Numbered from the stretch's first letter, positions 1 through 7,164 are shown. The stretch: DNA of 64,000 bases from Caballeronia humi (GCF_001544475.1 NZ_FCNW02000024.1:1-64000), one strand, 5' to 3'. Made by a program: numbers and translations. The notes: a model not told the origin generated them from the sequence alone.

Positions 1-318
1 GCATACCACTCAGAGGAAGTGCGCGTTGTCACAGTGGGTCCGCGAGCCAAGCCGGGGTCTGCCGTGAGGGCGACACTTACTCTCCAGCGCCAATCCCAAT
101 CAAATGCTAGTGGTGGATTGTTAGTTTTGGCGGTTGGAAGCTGCTTTCTTTGCTTACTTTCTTTGCAGCAGCAAAGAAAGTGAGTCCCGCCCCGGACAGG
201 GGCAGAGCAAATAGACCGCTAAGAAAGCAAGTTCCATAGGAGCACGAGCGCATCAAACGGCGTTCAACAAACCCACCTCAAGCGCCAGCGTCCAACATCC
301 CCCAAAGCGCCAGCAACC
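1..318. repeat. Noncoding stretch with a hairpin-type repeat
   Basis: No convincing gene is seen in this left-edge stretch. A long hairpin lies at 153-184: arms CTTACTTTCTTTGC and GCAAAGAAAGTGAG, 14 bp with one mismatch, closed by AGCA. A second hairpin, GCCCC-ggaca-GGGGC, follows at 189-203. From memory, A/T-rich 'TTTCTTTGC...GCAAAGAAA' hairpins followed by a GCCCC/GGGGC hairpin recur between genes in Paraburkholderia and Caballeronia, so this is probably a copy of a dispersed repeat. Only one copy was noticed in the window. It could also act as a transcription terminator for the flgH-like gene, which runs leftward into it. Confidence 0.45.
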
Positions 319-1011
319 CTAAAACGTCAGCACGCTCATAAAGAGCCGCTGCAACCACCCCATCGTAGTTGAATCCGCAAGCATCCCCGCACCCGCCTGC
401 TCGATGCGCGCATTCGCGACCTTGTTCGACGGCACATAATTGCCCGCCTCGATGTCCTTCGGGTTCACGATGCCCGAGAGCCGCAGGCGGTCCTGGTTGC
501 CGCCCATCGCGATTACCTTGTCGCCCGCGACCATCAGGTTGCCGCTCGGCAGCGTGCCGATCACCGATACCGCGAGCGTCCCGCTCATCGCGCTCACGTT
601 CTTCGTATTGCCTTCGCCCTTGAACGTCGTGTTCGCCGAGCCGACATTGAACAGCCGCGCAAGCCGCGCGGCCGCACCAGTCGATTTGTCGGCGGCTTCT
701 GCGCTGATGCTGCTCGCACGGCTCGCGTCGGCGTCGGCGGAATTGCTGCCCTGGTAGCTCTCCGCGAGACGAATCGTGAGGACGTTCCCCACTTTTTGCG
801 CGCGCGGCGTCTCATAGAGCGAGAGCGTGGTGCCCGACTGGAAGATCGCGCCCTGCGTATTCACGTTGACAGGCTGCGAAACGGCCGGCGCAAACGTCGG
901 CATCTCGACGATCGAACGCTCGGAAGTCGAGCAGGCGGAAAGCGCGAGCGATGTGCAGAGCATCGCGGTCATGCGGTTGCGTCGGATCATCATGGTGTCG
1001 GAGAGGTTCAT
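319..1011 (-). CDS. flgH: Flagellar L-ring protein FlgH, orphan copy
   Basis: FlgH forms the outer-membrane L ring around the flagellar rod. The 230-residue protein has a lipoprotein signal with lipobox LSAC near residue 27. It keeps the family core: GAIFQSGTTLSLYE, VGNVLTIRLAE, then LSGIVNPKDIEAGN, VPSNKVANARIE and a C-terminal GWLQRLF. The ATG overlaps the stop of the upstream gene (ATGA), suggesting translational coupling. Several in-frame Met codons follow, and none has a clear ribosome-binding site, so the exact start is uncertain. No flgG, flgI or other flagellar gene is nearby, which is unusual because flgH normally sits between flgG and flgI. It may be a second, partial flagellar set or a repurposed L-ring-like lipoprotein. 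Confidence 0.85.
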   Translation of the reverse strand: MNLSDTMMIRRNRMTAMLCTSLALSACSTSERSIVEMPTFAPAVSQPVNVNTQGAIFQSGTTLSLYETPRAQKVGNVLTIRLAESYQGSNSADADASRASSISAEAADKSTGAAARLARLFNVGSANTTFKGEGNTKNVSAMSGTLAVSVIGTLPSGNLMVAGDKVIAMGGNQDRLRLSGIVNPKDIEAGNYVPSNKVANARIEQAGAGMLADSTTMGWLQRLFMSVLTF

Positions 1012-1631
1012 GGCGCGTTGAGCGATGCCGTCGCCGAGCGCCAGGCGTTCATCACCGTGCGCAAGTAAGCCTCGTGATCGGCGAGGCGATAAATCACGCG
1101 ACCGTTGCTCGCCGCTGCGCTGGTCTCGATCGTGATCGAACTCGTGGCGTTGTCCCAGATGCGGCGGCTTTCACCGTGCAGGTTCTCGACGCGGCTCCTG
1201 CCATATTTCGACGCGAGCGCTTCCGCGAAGTCGCCGAGTACGCGCGCGTCCACGACGAACGACATGCGGTACAGCCGTGGCGAAGCTTCCCCAGGCATCG
1301 CGAGAAAGCGCAGGATGTGGTCGCGTGCCGGCGCGCCGTCGACGACTGCTTGCGACGCCTGCCAGCCGCCGTCGCCGCGATGCGCCCACTTGCACGCGAT
1401 CGAAAGGCTCTCGGCGTTGCGCAGGCTCATGCCGAGCGCGGCGGCTTCGGGATCGGTCTCGCAGATCGCGACGCTGCCTTCGGGCGTCGCGCGTGCGGCC
1501 TGATGGCGGCGGAAATCATCGAGCGAGATGCCGAGCGGCAGTCCGCGAAATTCGAACGGTTTTTGCGCGACGGACAGCGACGGCGCGAGCGAGCACGCCG
1601 TCATCATGCAGGCGATGATAATCGGGTTCAT
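1008..1631 (-). CDS. Hypothetical secreted protein
   Basis: A 207-residue protein of unrecognised family. The first ~22 residues form a hydrophobic signal (MNPIIIACMMTACSLAPSLS) that contains a Cys after MMTA, so either ordinary secretion or lipidation is possible. The mature part opens with FEFRGLPLGISLDDFRRH, resembling short periplasmic proteins that begin 'FxFxGxPLGxs'. Two Cys (about residues 57 and 81) could form a disulfide. It precedes the flgH-like gene with a 4-nt ATGA overlap, so the two are probably co-expressed; this suggests but does not prove an envelope role. Confidence 0.7.
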   Translation of the reverse strand: MNPIIIACMMTACSLAPSLSVAQKPFEFRGLPLGISLDDFRRHQAARATPEGSVAICETDPEAAALGMSLRNAESLSIACKWAHRGDGGWQASQAVVDGAPARDHILRFLAMPGEASPRLYRMSFVVDARVLGDFAEALASKYGRSRVENLHGESRRIWDNATSSITIETSAAASNGRVIYRLADHEAYLRTVMNAWRSATASLNAP

Positions 1632-1642
1632 AACGTCGTGGA

Positions 1643-1837
1643 TCAGTCGATGGCGTTCGCGCAGAGGTCGAACGGCGATGCCGCCGCGTGGCCGACCACC
1701 GGCACGATCTTGAGCGTTGCCGACGTGACGCGGCAGGGCAACGCGGCGAGCGCGCAGCCGTCGAGCAATAGTGTCGCGGTGATCATCGAGAACGCGAGTA
1801 GGCCGCGCGCGGCATGGCGAGTAAGCATCGACATCAC
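1643..1837 (-). CDS. Small lipoprotein (DUF6726-like)
   Basis: A 64-residue protein with an N-terminal hydrophobic stretch (about residues 11-26) ending in the lipobox-like LLDGC, so it is probably lipidated. The mature part carries LPCRVTSATLKIVPVVGHAA and a second Cys near the C-terminus. This pattern matches tiny Burkholderiaceae lipoproteins that I recall annotated as DUF6726; the family name is from memory. It lies only 11 bp upstream of the hypothetical gene preceding flgH, in the same direction, so the three genes could be one operon. Confidence 0.65.
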   Translation of the reverse strand: MMSMLTRHAARGLLAFSMITATLLLDGCALAALPCRVTSATLKIVPVVGHAAASPFDLCANAID

Positions 1838-1841
1838 GCGT

Positions 1842-2018
1842 TCAGGCCGTGGTGTCGATGGTCGTGCCGAGATGCGGCGGCAGCGAGCGCGTGGGCGTCG
1901 CTGGTTTCGCGGTGTCTTGTGTCGGCGCGGTGCCGGAGGTGTCAGTGCTGCGCTTGATGGGAAGCGTGTGCGCCGAGGTCGTCGGCAGGCGGTTTCCGAT
2001 AGGGGTGCTGGCGGTCAT
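1842..2018 (-). CDS. Possible 58-residue Pro/Thr-rich small protein
   Basis: A short ATG-to-TGA frame starting MTASTPIGNRLPTTS and ending in LGTTIDTTA. It is rich in Pro, Thr and Ser and has no signal peptide or membrane segment. It ends 4 bp before the start of the small lipoprotein gene on the same strand, a spacing typical of operon members. The upstream sequence has only a weak ribosome-binding site (ACGGAAC). I do not recognise it; composition alone cannot separate it from a chance frame. Confidence 0.35.
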   Translation of the reverse strand: MTASTPIGNRLPTTSAHTLPIKRSTDTSGTAPTQDTAKPATPTRSLPPHLGTTIDTTA

Positions 2019-2186
2019 GATGGCGTTCCGTGAAGAGTGATCGACGGGATCGAATGCGCGTCTTGCGTATTCGATGCGTCATCTTCACGCGCGGCCGGTT
2101 CGACCGATGGCGCGAGAAAAGCGCGCTTTTCGCGGGTCCTTACGATGCGTTACGCGAGGTTCGAGAATTGCACCGGAGCGGGTACG

Positions 2187-2849
2187 TCACCCCTCTTTCG
2201 CCACCATCCAGCCCACGCCGCGCACGTTCTTGATCGTGTCGCTGCCGAGCTTCTTGCGCAGCGAATAGATGATGAACTCGACCGCGTTGCTCTCCACTTC
2301 CTCGTTCCAGCCGTAGATGCGGTCTTCGAGTTCGGCGCGCGAGAGGATCGCGCCGGGGCGCACCATCAGCGCCTGAAGCAGCGAAAACTCGCGCGCGGAG
2401 AGGCGCGTCGACTGGCCATCGATGCTCGCCTCGCGCGTCGCGGGATCGAGCGAGAGCGCGCCGTTCGTCATCACGGGCGCGGCCTGCCCGCTTCGACGCC
2501 GCACGACCGCGCGCATGCGCGCGAGCAACTCGGACAGCTCGAAGGGCTTGAGGACGTAATCGTCGGCGCCGCCGTCGAGGCCGCGCACGCGATCCTCCAC
2601 CGCATCGCGCGCGGTGATCACGACGAGCGGCACCGGGTTCATCGACGCGCGCACGGAATGCAGCACATCGATGCCATCCATCTTCGGCAAGCCGAGATCG
2701 AGCAGCACGACGTCGTACACCTGCGTTTCGATACTCGTGAGCGCCGTCTGTCCGTCGGTAACCCAGTCGACGGCGTAGCTCGCATCCTTTAAAGCGCCTT
2801 CCACCGCCTCGCCGATCATTCGGTCGTCTTCGACCAGCAGTACCCGCAT
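2187..2849 (-). CDS. OmpR-family response regulator (QseB/PmrA-like), no adjacent kinase
   Basis: A 220-residue regulator: receiver domain (about 1-115) with the acidic pocket VEDDR, phospho-acceptor Asp51 in LLDLGLPKMDG and the conserved Lys in LKPFELSE, then a winged-helix DNA-binding domain (about 125-218) ending RKKLGSDTIKNVRGVGWM. The start was chosen at MRVLLVEDD because it gives the standard family length and follows GGCGGAGTGG. An upstream Met (2870) adds only a short non-conserved leader. It lies 55 bp downstream of the PAP2 phosphatase gene and is probably co-transcribed with it. A close paralogue with its own kinase starts at 4538. This copy has no kinase beside it, so it may be phosphorylated by the 5197 kinase or an unlinked sensor. 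Confidence 0.9.
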   Translation of the reverse strand: MRVLLVEDDRMIGEAVEGALKDASYAVDWVTDGQTALTSIETQVYDVVLLDLGLPKMDGIDVLHSVRASMNPVPLVVITARDAVEDRVRGLDGGADDYVLKPFELSELLARMRAVVRRRSGQAAPVMTNGALSLDPATREASIDGQSTRLSAREFSLLQALMVRPGAILSRAELEDRIYGWNEEVESNAVEFIIYSLRKKLGSDTIKNVRGVGWMVAKEG

Positions 2850-2904
2850 CGCGCCACTCCGCCTGTTCATCGTCGCAAGGTTCCAGCGTAGCTCATTGTT
2901 CGGA

Positions 2905-3501
2905 TCATGGTGATACCCAGCCGCGTCGAATGAGCGGCGCGAACACCGGCCGGTAGATCGCCGTCGCCACGCGCAGCAACGGTTCTTCGAACCAGCGACC
3001 CGAGCGCGCGGCGAACCACGCGCTGCCGCTCGCGACGAGGGCCGCGCCCGCCATATCCAACGGAAAGTGCACGCCAAGGTAGATGCGCGCCCACGCCATC
3101 GGCACGCCGACGAGCGCGAGGATCGAGCCGATGCGGCGCGTTTCGGTGTGCCACATGAGGCTCGCGGCGACGGCCCAGACGAAGGTCAGGTGATCGCTCG
3201 GCATCGACGAGTCGGCGACGTGCGGCAACACGTTCGTCCCGAGGCCGATCATGAACGGACGCGGATGCGGCCACAGCGCGCCGATCACCTGCGCGGCGAA
3301 GAGCGCGGCCAGCGCCGACGCGCACGCTTCGATGAGAAAGCGCCGCCGGGCGTCGTCGCCGCGCAGCCAGCCGGCGACGAGCGCGAGCGGCACGAGCGCG
3401 ATCGCGTACTCGGCGAAGAAAACGGCCATCGAGACGACAGGCGGACTCGGATCGGCCGACGCATTGATCAGCAGGAACAGCGTGTAGTTAAGGGCTTCCA
3501 T
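2905..3501 (-). CDS. PAP2-family membrane phosphatase (undecaprenyl-pyrophosphatase type)
   Basis: A 198-residue polytopic membrane protein with the three PAP2 signatures: WPHPRP at 77-82, MPSDH at 100-104 and ARIYLGVHFPLD at 138-149, so the catalytic His and Arg residues are present. Size and motifs fit BcrC/YbjG-type undecaprenyl-pyrophosphate phosphatases, which recycle the lipid carrier on the periplasmic side. LpxT-like lipid A modification is an alternative. In other proteobacteria such PAP2 genes belong to PmrA regulons, and here the next gene is a PmrA/QseB-like regulator. A 17-bp direct-repeat box lies upstream at 3689-3705. Confidence 0.85.
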   Translation of the reverse strand: MEALNYTLFLLINASADPSPPVVSMAVFFAEYAIALVPLALVAGWLRGDDARRRFLIEACASALAALFAAQVIGALWPHPRPFMIGLGTNVLPHVADSSMPSDHLTFVWAVAASLMWHTETRRIGSILALVGVPMAWARIYLGVHFPLDMAGAALVASGSAWFAARSGRWFEEPLLRVATAIYRPVFAPLIRRGWVSP

Positions 3502-3671
3502 GATGTGCGGGCCGGGAAGGAGTCACGGGCCCGAGTGCGCAGACTTGTGCGGCACCCGGGGCGATTTTTTTTGCTATTGCTGGGCTCATCATTACCGCGT
3601 GCGCTTCCCGTTCGCCGTACGCTCGCCCACGGTATCGCGCGAGTAGAGGCGCGATGCAATTACGATTCGAA

Positions 3672-3705
3672 ATGCTGCAGCGCCGTCGCTTAAGAGATGC
3701 TTAAG
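3672..3705 (-). promoter_or_regulatory. PmrA-type box and -10 upstream of the PAP2 gene
   Basis: CTTAAG-N5-CTTAAG at 3689-3705, the direct-repeat layout known for PmrA/QseB-type OmpR regulators. Reading leftward, 11 nt then a -10-like CAGCAT (3672-3677) follow, the same spacing as at the boxes at 4349 and 4468. The PAP2 start codon is 188 bp from the box, implying a leader of about 160 nt if this is the promoter. Confidence 0.6.
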
Positions 3706-3744
3706 CGGCAGGCGTCACGCACGCTCACGCTCACCGCGGTGCGT

Positions 3745-3773
3745 AAAAAAATGGCCCGGCTTGCGCCAGGCCA
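3745..3773 (-). terminator. Intrinsic terminator
   Basis: On the minus strand a hairpin (TGGCC-x-GGC-loop-GCC-x-GGCCA, 3752-3773, one internal mismatch) is followed by seven T residues (3751-3745). It would end transcription of the leftward membrane-protein gene at 3920-4273 before it reaches the PAP2 operon. Confidence 0.7.
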
Positions 3774-3828
3774 TAAGGGGACGGTCATGATTCCGAGGCC
3801 ATGCCCGTCCGCGTGGGAGTCCGTGGAA

Positions 3829-3850
3829 GATCACGGGGGTGATCGATCAC
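3829..3850. repeat. GATCAC inverted-repeat cluster
   Basis: GATCAC-gggg-GTGATC (3829-3844), immediately followed by another GATCAC, so GTGATCGATCAC at 3839-3850 is also a perfect 12-bp palindrome. It lies in the 418-bp stretch 3502-3919, which holds no gene; the rest of that stretch contains only the two boxes and the terminator listed separately. It may be an operator of unknown partner. Confidence 0.35.
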
Positions 3851-3882
3851 GGAGCGTGCCGCAGTCACTCTGCGGGGCGAAA

Positions 3883-3916
3883 CTTAGAAGTCACTTAGGT
3901 GACGCGTTGCAGCAAT
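3883..3916 (+). promoter_or_regulatory. PmrA-type box and -10 facing the 3' end of a leftward gene
   Basis: CTTAGA-AGTCA-CTTAGG (3883-3899), then 11 nt and AGCAAT (3911-3916): the same box-to-hexamer spacing as the other three boxes. It points rightward, starting just outside the stop codon of the leftward gene 3920-4273, so a transcript from here would be antisense to that gene. Confidence 0.4.
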
Positions 3917-3919
3917 GTG

Positions 3920-4273
3920 TTAGCCCTTGGCGTGCGCGCGCCGTTGCCTCATACCGTCATTCAGTTCGAGATGCAATTGCACGAGCCAGTCGTGGCGGCA
4001 CTCGTCGGCGATCAGCGGCTCGCTCGCGCACACCGTCCACGTCAGATGCCGCGTCGATTCGGCGGCATCGAACGCGCGACGCGCCGTCCGCTTGACGATG
4101 AGCGCGATCACCACGGCGCTGCCCAGTGCCACGATGCGCACAGCCGGTGCGCCGATGACCTCCGGCCGGCCGAAGAGCGCGGCCACGAGCAGGCACACCG
4201 CATCGGCGAAGGCGACGGCGATCGCGAGCAGCACGAGATTCGCTCGCATCGAAACCCAATTCGGCACCTGCAT
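3920..4273 (-). CDS. Hypothetical inner-membrane protein
   Basis: A 117-residue protein with two predicted membrane segments (about residues 12-33 and 41-60), followed by a basic stretch (KRTARRAF) and a soluble C-terminal half with two Cys and three His. No family is recognised. A 17-bp CTTAAG/CTTAGG box with a CATTAT -10 lies about 60-90 bp upstream, and a T-tailed terminator lies downstream, so it is probably a single-gene unit controlled by the adjacent response regulator. Two-helix membrane proteins in such regulons often modulate the cognate sensor; that is only an inference. Confidence 0.65.
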   Translation of the reverse strand: MQVPNWVSMRANLVLLAIAVAFADAVCLLVAALFGRPEVIGAPAVRIVALGSAVVIALIVKRTARRAFDAAESTRHLTWTVCASEPLIADECRHDWLVQLHLELNDGMRQRRAHAKG

Positions 4274-4331
4274 GGCACGCTCCCTGACCCTGCCGCTCGT
4301 GACGCAAACGCGCCGCCAGCTTCATGCCGTC

Positions 4332-4365
4332 ATAATGCAGGGCCGTTCCTTAGGAAACGCTTAAG
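4332..4365 (-). promoter_or_regulatory. PmrA-type box and -10 of the membrane-protein gene
   Basis: On the minus strand: CTTAAG-CGTTT-CCTAAG (4365-4349), 11 nt, then CATTAT (4337-4332) as -10. The start codon is at 4273, giving a leader of about 50 nt. This is the best-formed promoter of the four boxes. Confidence 0.65.
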
Positions 4366-4467
4366 GGTGGGCAGGCTTCTGTGCGTGCGCGGACAAAATG
4401 CATTTTTCATGCGTGAATGCGGGTCGCTTGCGTGACTTTTCGCACACGTCGCATCGGGTGTTGCGAG

Positions 4468-4501
4468 CTTAAGTAGCGCTTAAGCTCGCGCGCGTCACAA
4501 T
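4468..4501 (+). promoter_or_regulatory. PmrA-type box and -10 of the two-component operon
   Basis: Perfect CTTAAG-TAGCG-CTTAAG (4468-4484), 11 nt, then CACAAT (4496-4501). The response-regulator start is at 4538, so the leader would be about 30 nt. The position implies autoregulation of the operon. Confidence 0.7.
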
Positions 4502-4537
4502 CCGCAAATCATCAGGACGAATCGACGGAGAACGCAC

Positions 4538-5200
4538 ATGCGTCTGCTTTTGGTGGAAGACGACGACATGATCGCCGAGACGGTTCTCGGCTCACTGCGG
4601 CGCACGGGCTATGCGGTCGATTGGGCGCAGGACGGGCGCGCGGCCGAACTGTCGCTTGCCAACGGCGTCTACGATCTCGTGCTGCTCGACCTTGGCTTGC
4701 CGAAGCGTGACGGCATCGACGTGCTGAACGACTACCGCCGCTCGGGCGGCGAGGCGCCGGTCATCATCCTGACCGCGCGCGATGCGGTGGATGACCGCAT
4801 CCGCGGCCTCGACGCCGGCGCCGATGACTACCTGATGAAGCCCTTCGACCTCGATGAACTCGCGGCCCGCGTGCGCGCGCTGCTCAGGCGCCGCACGGGG
4901 CAGAAACATCCGGTCTACACGCACGGCGAACTCACGCTCGACCCCGCTGCGCACGAGGCGACGAAAAGCGGCGTCGCGCTCAATCTCGTGCCGCGCGAGT
5001 TCGCGCTGCTGCAGGCGCTGATCGAAGAGCCCGCGCGCGTGTTCCGGCGCGCCGAGCTCGAAGAAAAACTGTACGGCTGGGGCGAGGAAGTCGGCAGCAA
5101 CACCATCGAAGTCCACGTGCACAGCCTGCGCCGCAAGATCGGCGCGGAAGAAGTGGTGACGGTGCGTGGCGTCGGTTATCGGCTGAAGAGGCTCGGATGA
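4538..5200 (+). CDS. OmpR-family response regulator (QseB/PmrA-like)
   Basis: A 220-residue regulator with a receiver domain (VEDDD pocket, phospho-acceptor Asp51 in LLDLGLPKRDG, Lys in MKPFDLDE) and a winged-helix domain ending RRKIGAEEVVTVRGVGYRL. The start follows GGAGAACGCAC and lies just after a CTTAAG direct-repeat box. Its stop overlaps the sensor kinase ATG by 4 nt. It is a close paralogue of the regulator at 2187-2849: the two share the VEDD, YAVDW, YDxVLLDLGLPKxDGIDVL and ITARDAV(D/E)DR(I/V)RGLD blocks. It probably recognises the CTTAAG boxes in this region. Whether its orthologue is QseB or PmrA cannot be settled by eye. Confidence 0.93.
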   Translation: MRLLLVEDDDMIAETVLGSLRRTGYAVDWAQDGRAAELSLANGVYDLVLLDLGLPKRDGIDVLNDYRRSGGEAPVIILTARDAVDDRIRGLDAGADDYLMKPFDLDELAARVRALLRRRTGQKHPVYTHGELTLDPAAHEATKSGVALNLVPREFALLQALIEEPARVFRRAELEEKLYGWGEEVGSNTIEVHVHSLRRKIGAEEVVTVRGVGYRLKRLG

Positions 5201-6531
5201 CGTCGATACGCCGCTGGCTTCTCGGCTGGCTCATCTTCGGGCTCGCGGCAGCGTGCGCGGTCGCGGCGTTCGGCATCTTCCAGACGGCGCGCGGCGAAGC
5301 GGGTGAACTCTTCGACTACGAATTGCGCACCGTCGCGCTCTCGCTGCCGATGAACATCGCGGCCGCCGACAGCACGGAACGCCCGAGCCACGACTTCAAG
5401 GGCATCGCGGACGACCGGCTCGTCATCGACATCTGGGACAGGACTGGCCGGCTCATCTATCACCCGCTGAAGGAGCCGGCGTTGCCGCGCATCGGCGAGG
5501 GCTTTCGCTCGGTGGATCGCGAGGGTTATCGCTGGCGCGTGTTCGGCGTCGAGCAGGCCGATCGCTTCGTGCAGGTCGCGCAGCCGTACTTCGTACGCGA
5601 GGAACTCGCGCTCAAGCTCGCGCTGCGCACGCTCTGGCCGCTCGCGGTGCTCGTGCCAGTGACCGTCGCCCTCGTGCTGTTCGTGGTCGCGCGCGGACTC
5701 GCGCCGATCGGCTGGCTCTCGCGCGCGCTCGCCGGGCGCGCCGCCGAATCGCTCGAACCGGTGCGGCTTGAAAAGCCCGTGCCGACCGAGATCCGCCCGC
5801 TCGTCGAGGCCCTCGACGATCTGCTCGCGCGGCTCGCGGCGGCGTCGCAGGCGCAGCGTACTTTCGTCGCCGATGCCGCGCACGAGCTGCGCACGCCGCT
5901 CGCGGCGCTCAAGCTGCAGGTGCAGGCCGCCGTGCGCGACGGCTCGCTGCAAGGCAGCGGCGACACGCTCGCGCGCATCGAAGGGCGCCTCAACCGCATC
6001 ATCCATCTCGCGCAGCAACTGCTCACGATGGCGCGCGAGGACGCCGAGCGCGAAACGTCGATGAAAGCGATGAGCCTTCGGCGTCTGTGCGAAATCTGCG
6101 TCGGCGATTTCTCGATGCTGGCTGAGGCGAAGGCGATCGATCTCGGCCTCGAACTCGAACACGCCACCGGTCCCGCCGATGCGTTCATGATCGTCGGCGA
6201 TTCGCACGCGCTCGCCGTGCTGCTGAACAACCTGCTCGACAACGCGATCCGTCACACGCCGCAAGGCGGCCGCGTCGATGTGACGCTGCGGCGGGATCAG
6301 GGCGGCATCGCGCTCGCCGTCCTCGACGACGGGCCGGGCATCGCCGCTGAAGAGATCGAACGCGTCTGCGACCGGTTTTATCGTGGCGCGGGCGCGCAAG
6401 GGCAGGGCAGCGGGCTGGGGCTCGCGATTGCGTCGCACATCGCACGGCGCCATCGCGCGGCGTTTTCCGTCGCCAATCGCGAGAGCGGGAAGGGACTCGC
6501 GGTGTCGGCGAGCGGGCTGCGCGCGGCATGA
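5197..6531 (+). CDS. Sensor histidine kinase (QseC/PmrB-like)
   Basis: A 444-residue kinase with membrane segments at about 7-29 and 147-168 enclosing a periplasmic sensor domain of about 115 residues, then a HAMP-like linker. The HisKA box FVADAAHELRTPL has the phospho-acceptor His229. The ATPase domain has an N box LLNNLLDNAIRHTP, G1 DDGPGI and G2 GQGSGLGLAIA. Partner regulator: 4538-5200, overlapping by 4 nt. The periplasmic domain contains several acidic residues, as in cation or cationic-peptide sensors such as PmrB, but no ligand can be read from it. It could also serve the kinase-less paralogue at 2187. Confidence 0.92.
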   Translation: MTSIRRWLLGWLIFGLAAACAVAAFGIFQTARGEAGELFDYELRTVALSLPMNIAAADSTERPSHDFKGIADDRLVIDIWDRTGRLIYHPLKEPALPRIGEGFRSVDREGYRWRVFGVEQADRFVQVAQPYFVREELALKLALRTLWPLAVLVPVTVALVLFVVARGLAPIGWLSRALAGRAAESLEPVRLEKPVPTEIRPLVEALDDLLARLAAASQAQRTFVADAAHELRTPLAALKLQVQAAVRDGSLQGSGDTLARIEGRLNRIIHLAQQLLTMAREDAERETSMKAMSLRRLCEICVGDFSMLAEAKAIDLGLELEHATGPADAFMIVGDSHALAVLLNNLLDNAIRHTPQGGRVDVTLRRDQGGIALAVLDDGPGIAAEEIERVCDRFYRGAGAQGQGSGLGLAIASHIARRHRAAFSVANRESGKGLAVSASGLRAA

Positions 6532-6622
6532 ATCCGCGGCCGTTTGGAAATCCGCACGCGATGGTCTAATGTCCAAAGACGCACCGTCCGTGCAGGGCTT
6601 TTAAGCGCCCGAGGAGTCCATC

Positions 6623-7117
6623 ATGCAGCCGACTTACACGAAACCCGACCACTTGCTGCGCTACGAGACGCTCCGTGAAATTCTCGCCGGCAAGCCGCCG
6701 GGCGTGTATTTCGTGCCGCCCGATGCTACCGTCCTCTCCGCGTTGCAGACAATGGCGGAGAAGGATGTCGGCGCGCTCGCCGTCATCGATCAGGGACGGC
6801 TCGCGGGCGTCTTCTCCGAGCGCGACTACGCGCGCAAGGTCGTGCTGAGCGGCAGGACGTCAAAAGACACGCTCGTGAGCGAAGTCGCCACCGGCGACGT
6901 GTTCTCTGTCAGCCCGGAGCACACCGTTCCGCAATGCATGGAACTGATGACGGAGAAGCGCATCCGGCATTTGCCCGTGGTCGAGCGCGGCGAGGTGATC
7001 GGCATGCTGTCGATCGGGGATCTCCTGAAAGAAATGCTCGCGCATCACGAACAGTTGCTGCGGCAAATGGCGATCGAGCGGACGATTCTCCTCACGCCCG
7101 ACCCAAGCAGCTACTGA
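6623..7117 (+). CDS. CBS-domain protein
   Basis: A 164-residue soluble protein with two CBS motifs (about 33-85 and 98-150): FVPPDATVLSALQTMAEKDVGALAVID and VSPEHTVPQCMELMTEKRIRHLPVVE, each with the following G(V/M)(F/L)S(E/I)(R/G)D turn. Stand-alone tandem CBS proteins bind adenosine nucleotides and act as energy sensors; the target is unknown. A strong ribosome-binding site (GAGGAG) precedes the ATG. The gene is monocistronic by spacing, with a stable hairpin just downstream. Confidence 0.88.
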   Translation: MQPTYTKPDHLLRYETLREILAGKPPGVYFVPPDATVLSALQTMAEKDVGALAVIDQGRLAGVFSERDYARKVVLSGRTSKDTLVSEVATGDVFSVSPEHTVPQCMELMTEKRIRHLPVVERGEVIGMLSIGDLLKEMLAHHEQLLRQMAIERTILLTPDPSSY

Positions 7118-7136
7118 TTGCGCCCATAAAACGCAC

Positions 7137-7164
7137 GCCCGTCCGCATTGCGACGCGGACGGGC
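7137..7164 (+). terminator. Stable hairpin after the CBS gene
   Basis: GCCCGTCCGC-attgcgac-GCGGACGGGC, a perfect 10-bp stem 19 bp past the stop codon. There is no T-run directly after it, so it may be a rho-assisted or mRNA-stabilising structure rather than a classic terminator. Confidence 0.5.

Noticed and set aside
5176..6576. 466-codon minus-strand frame opposite the sensor kinase
   Set aside because: Arg/Asp/His-rich shadow with no recognisable domain; the plus-strand kinase is certain.
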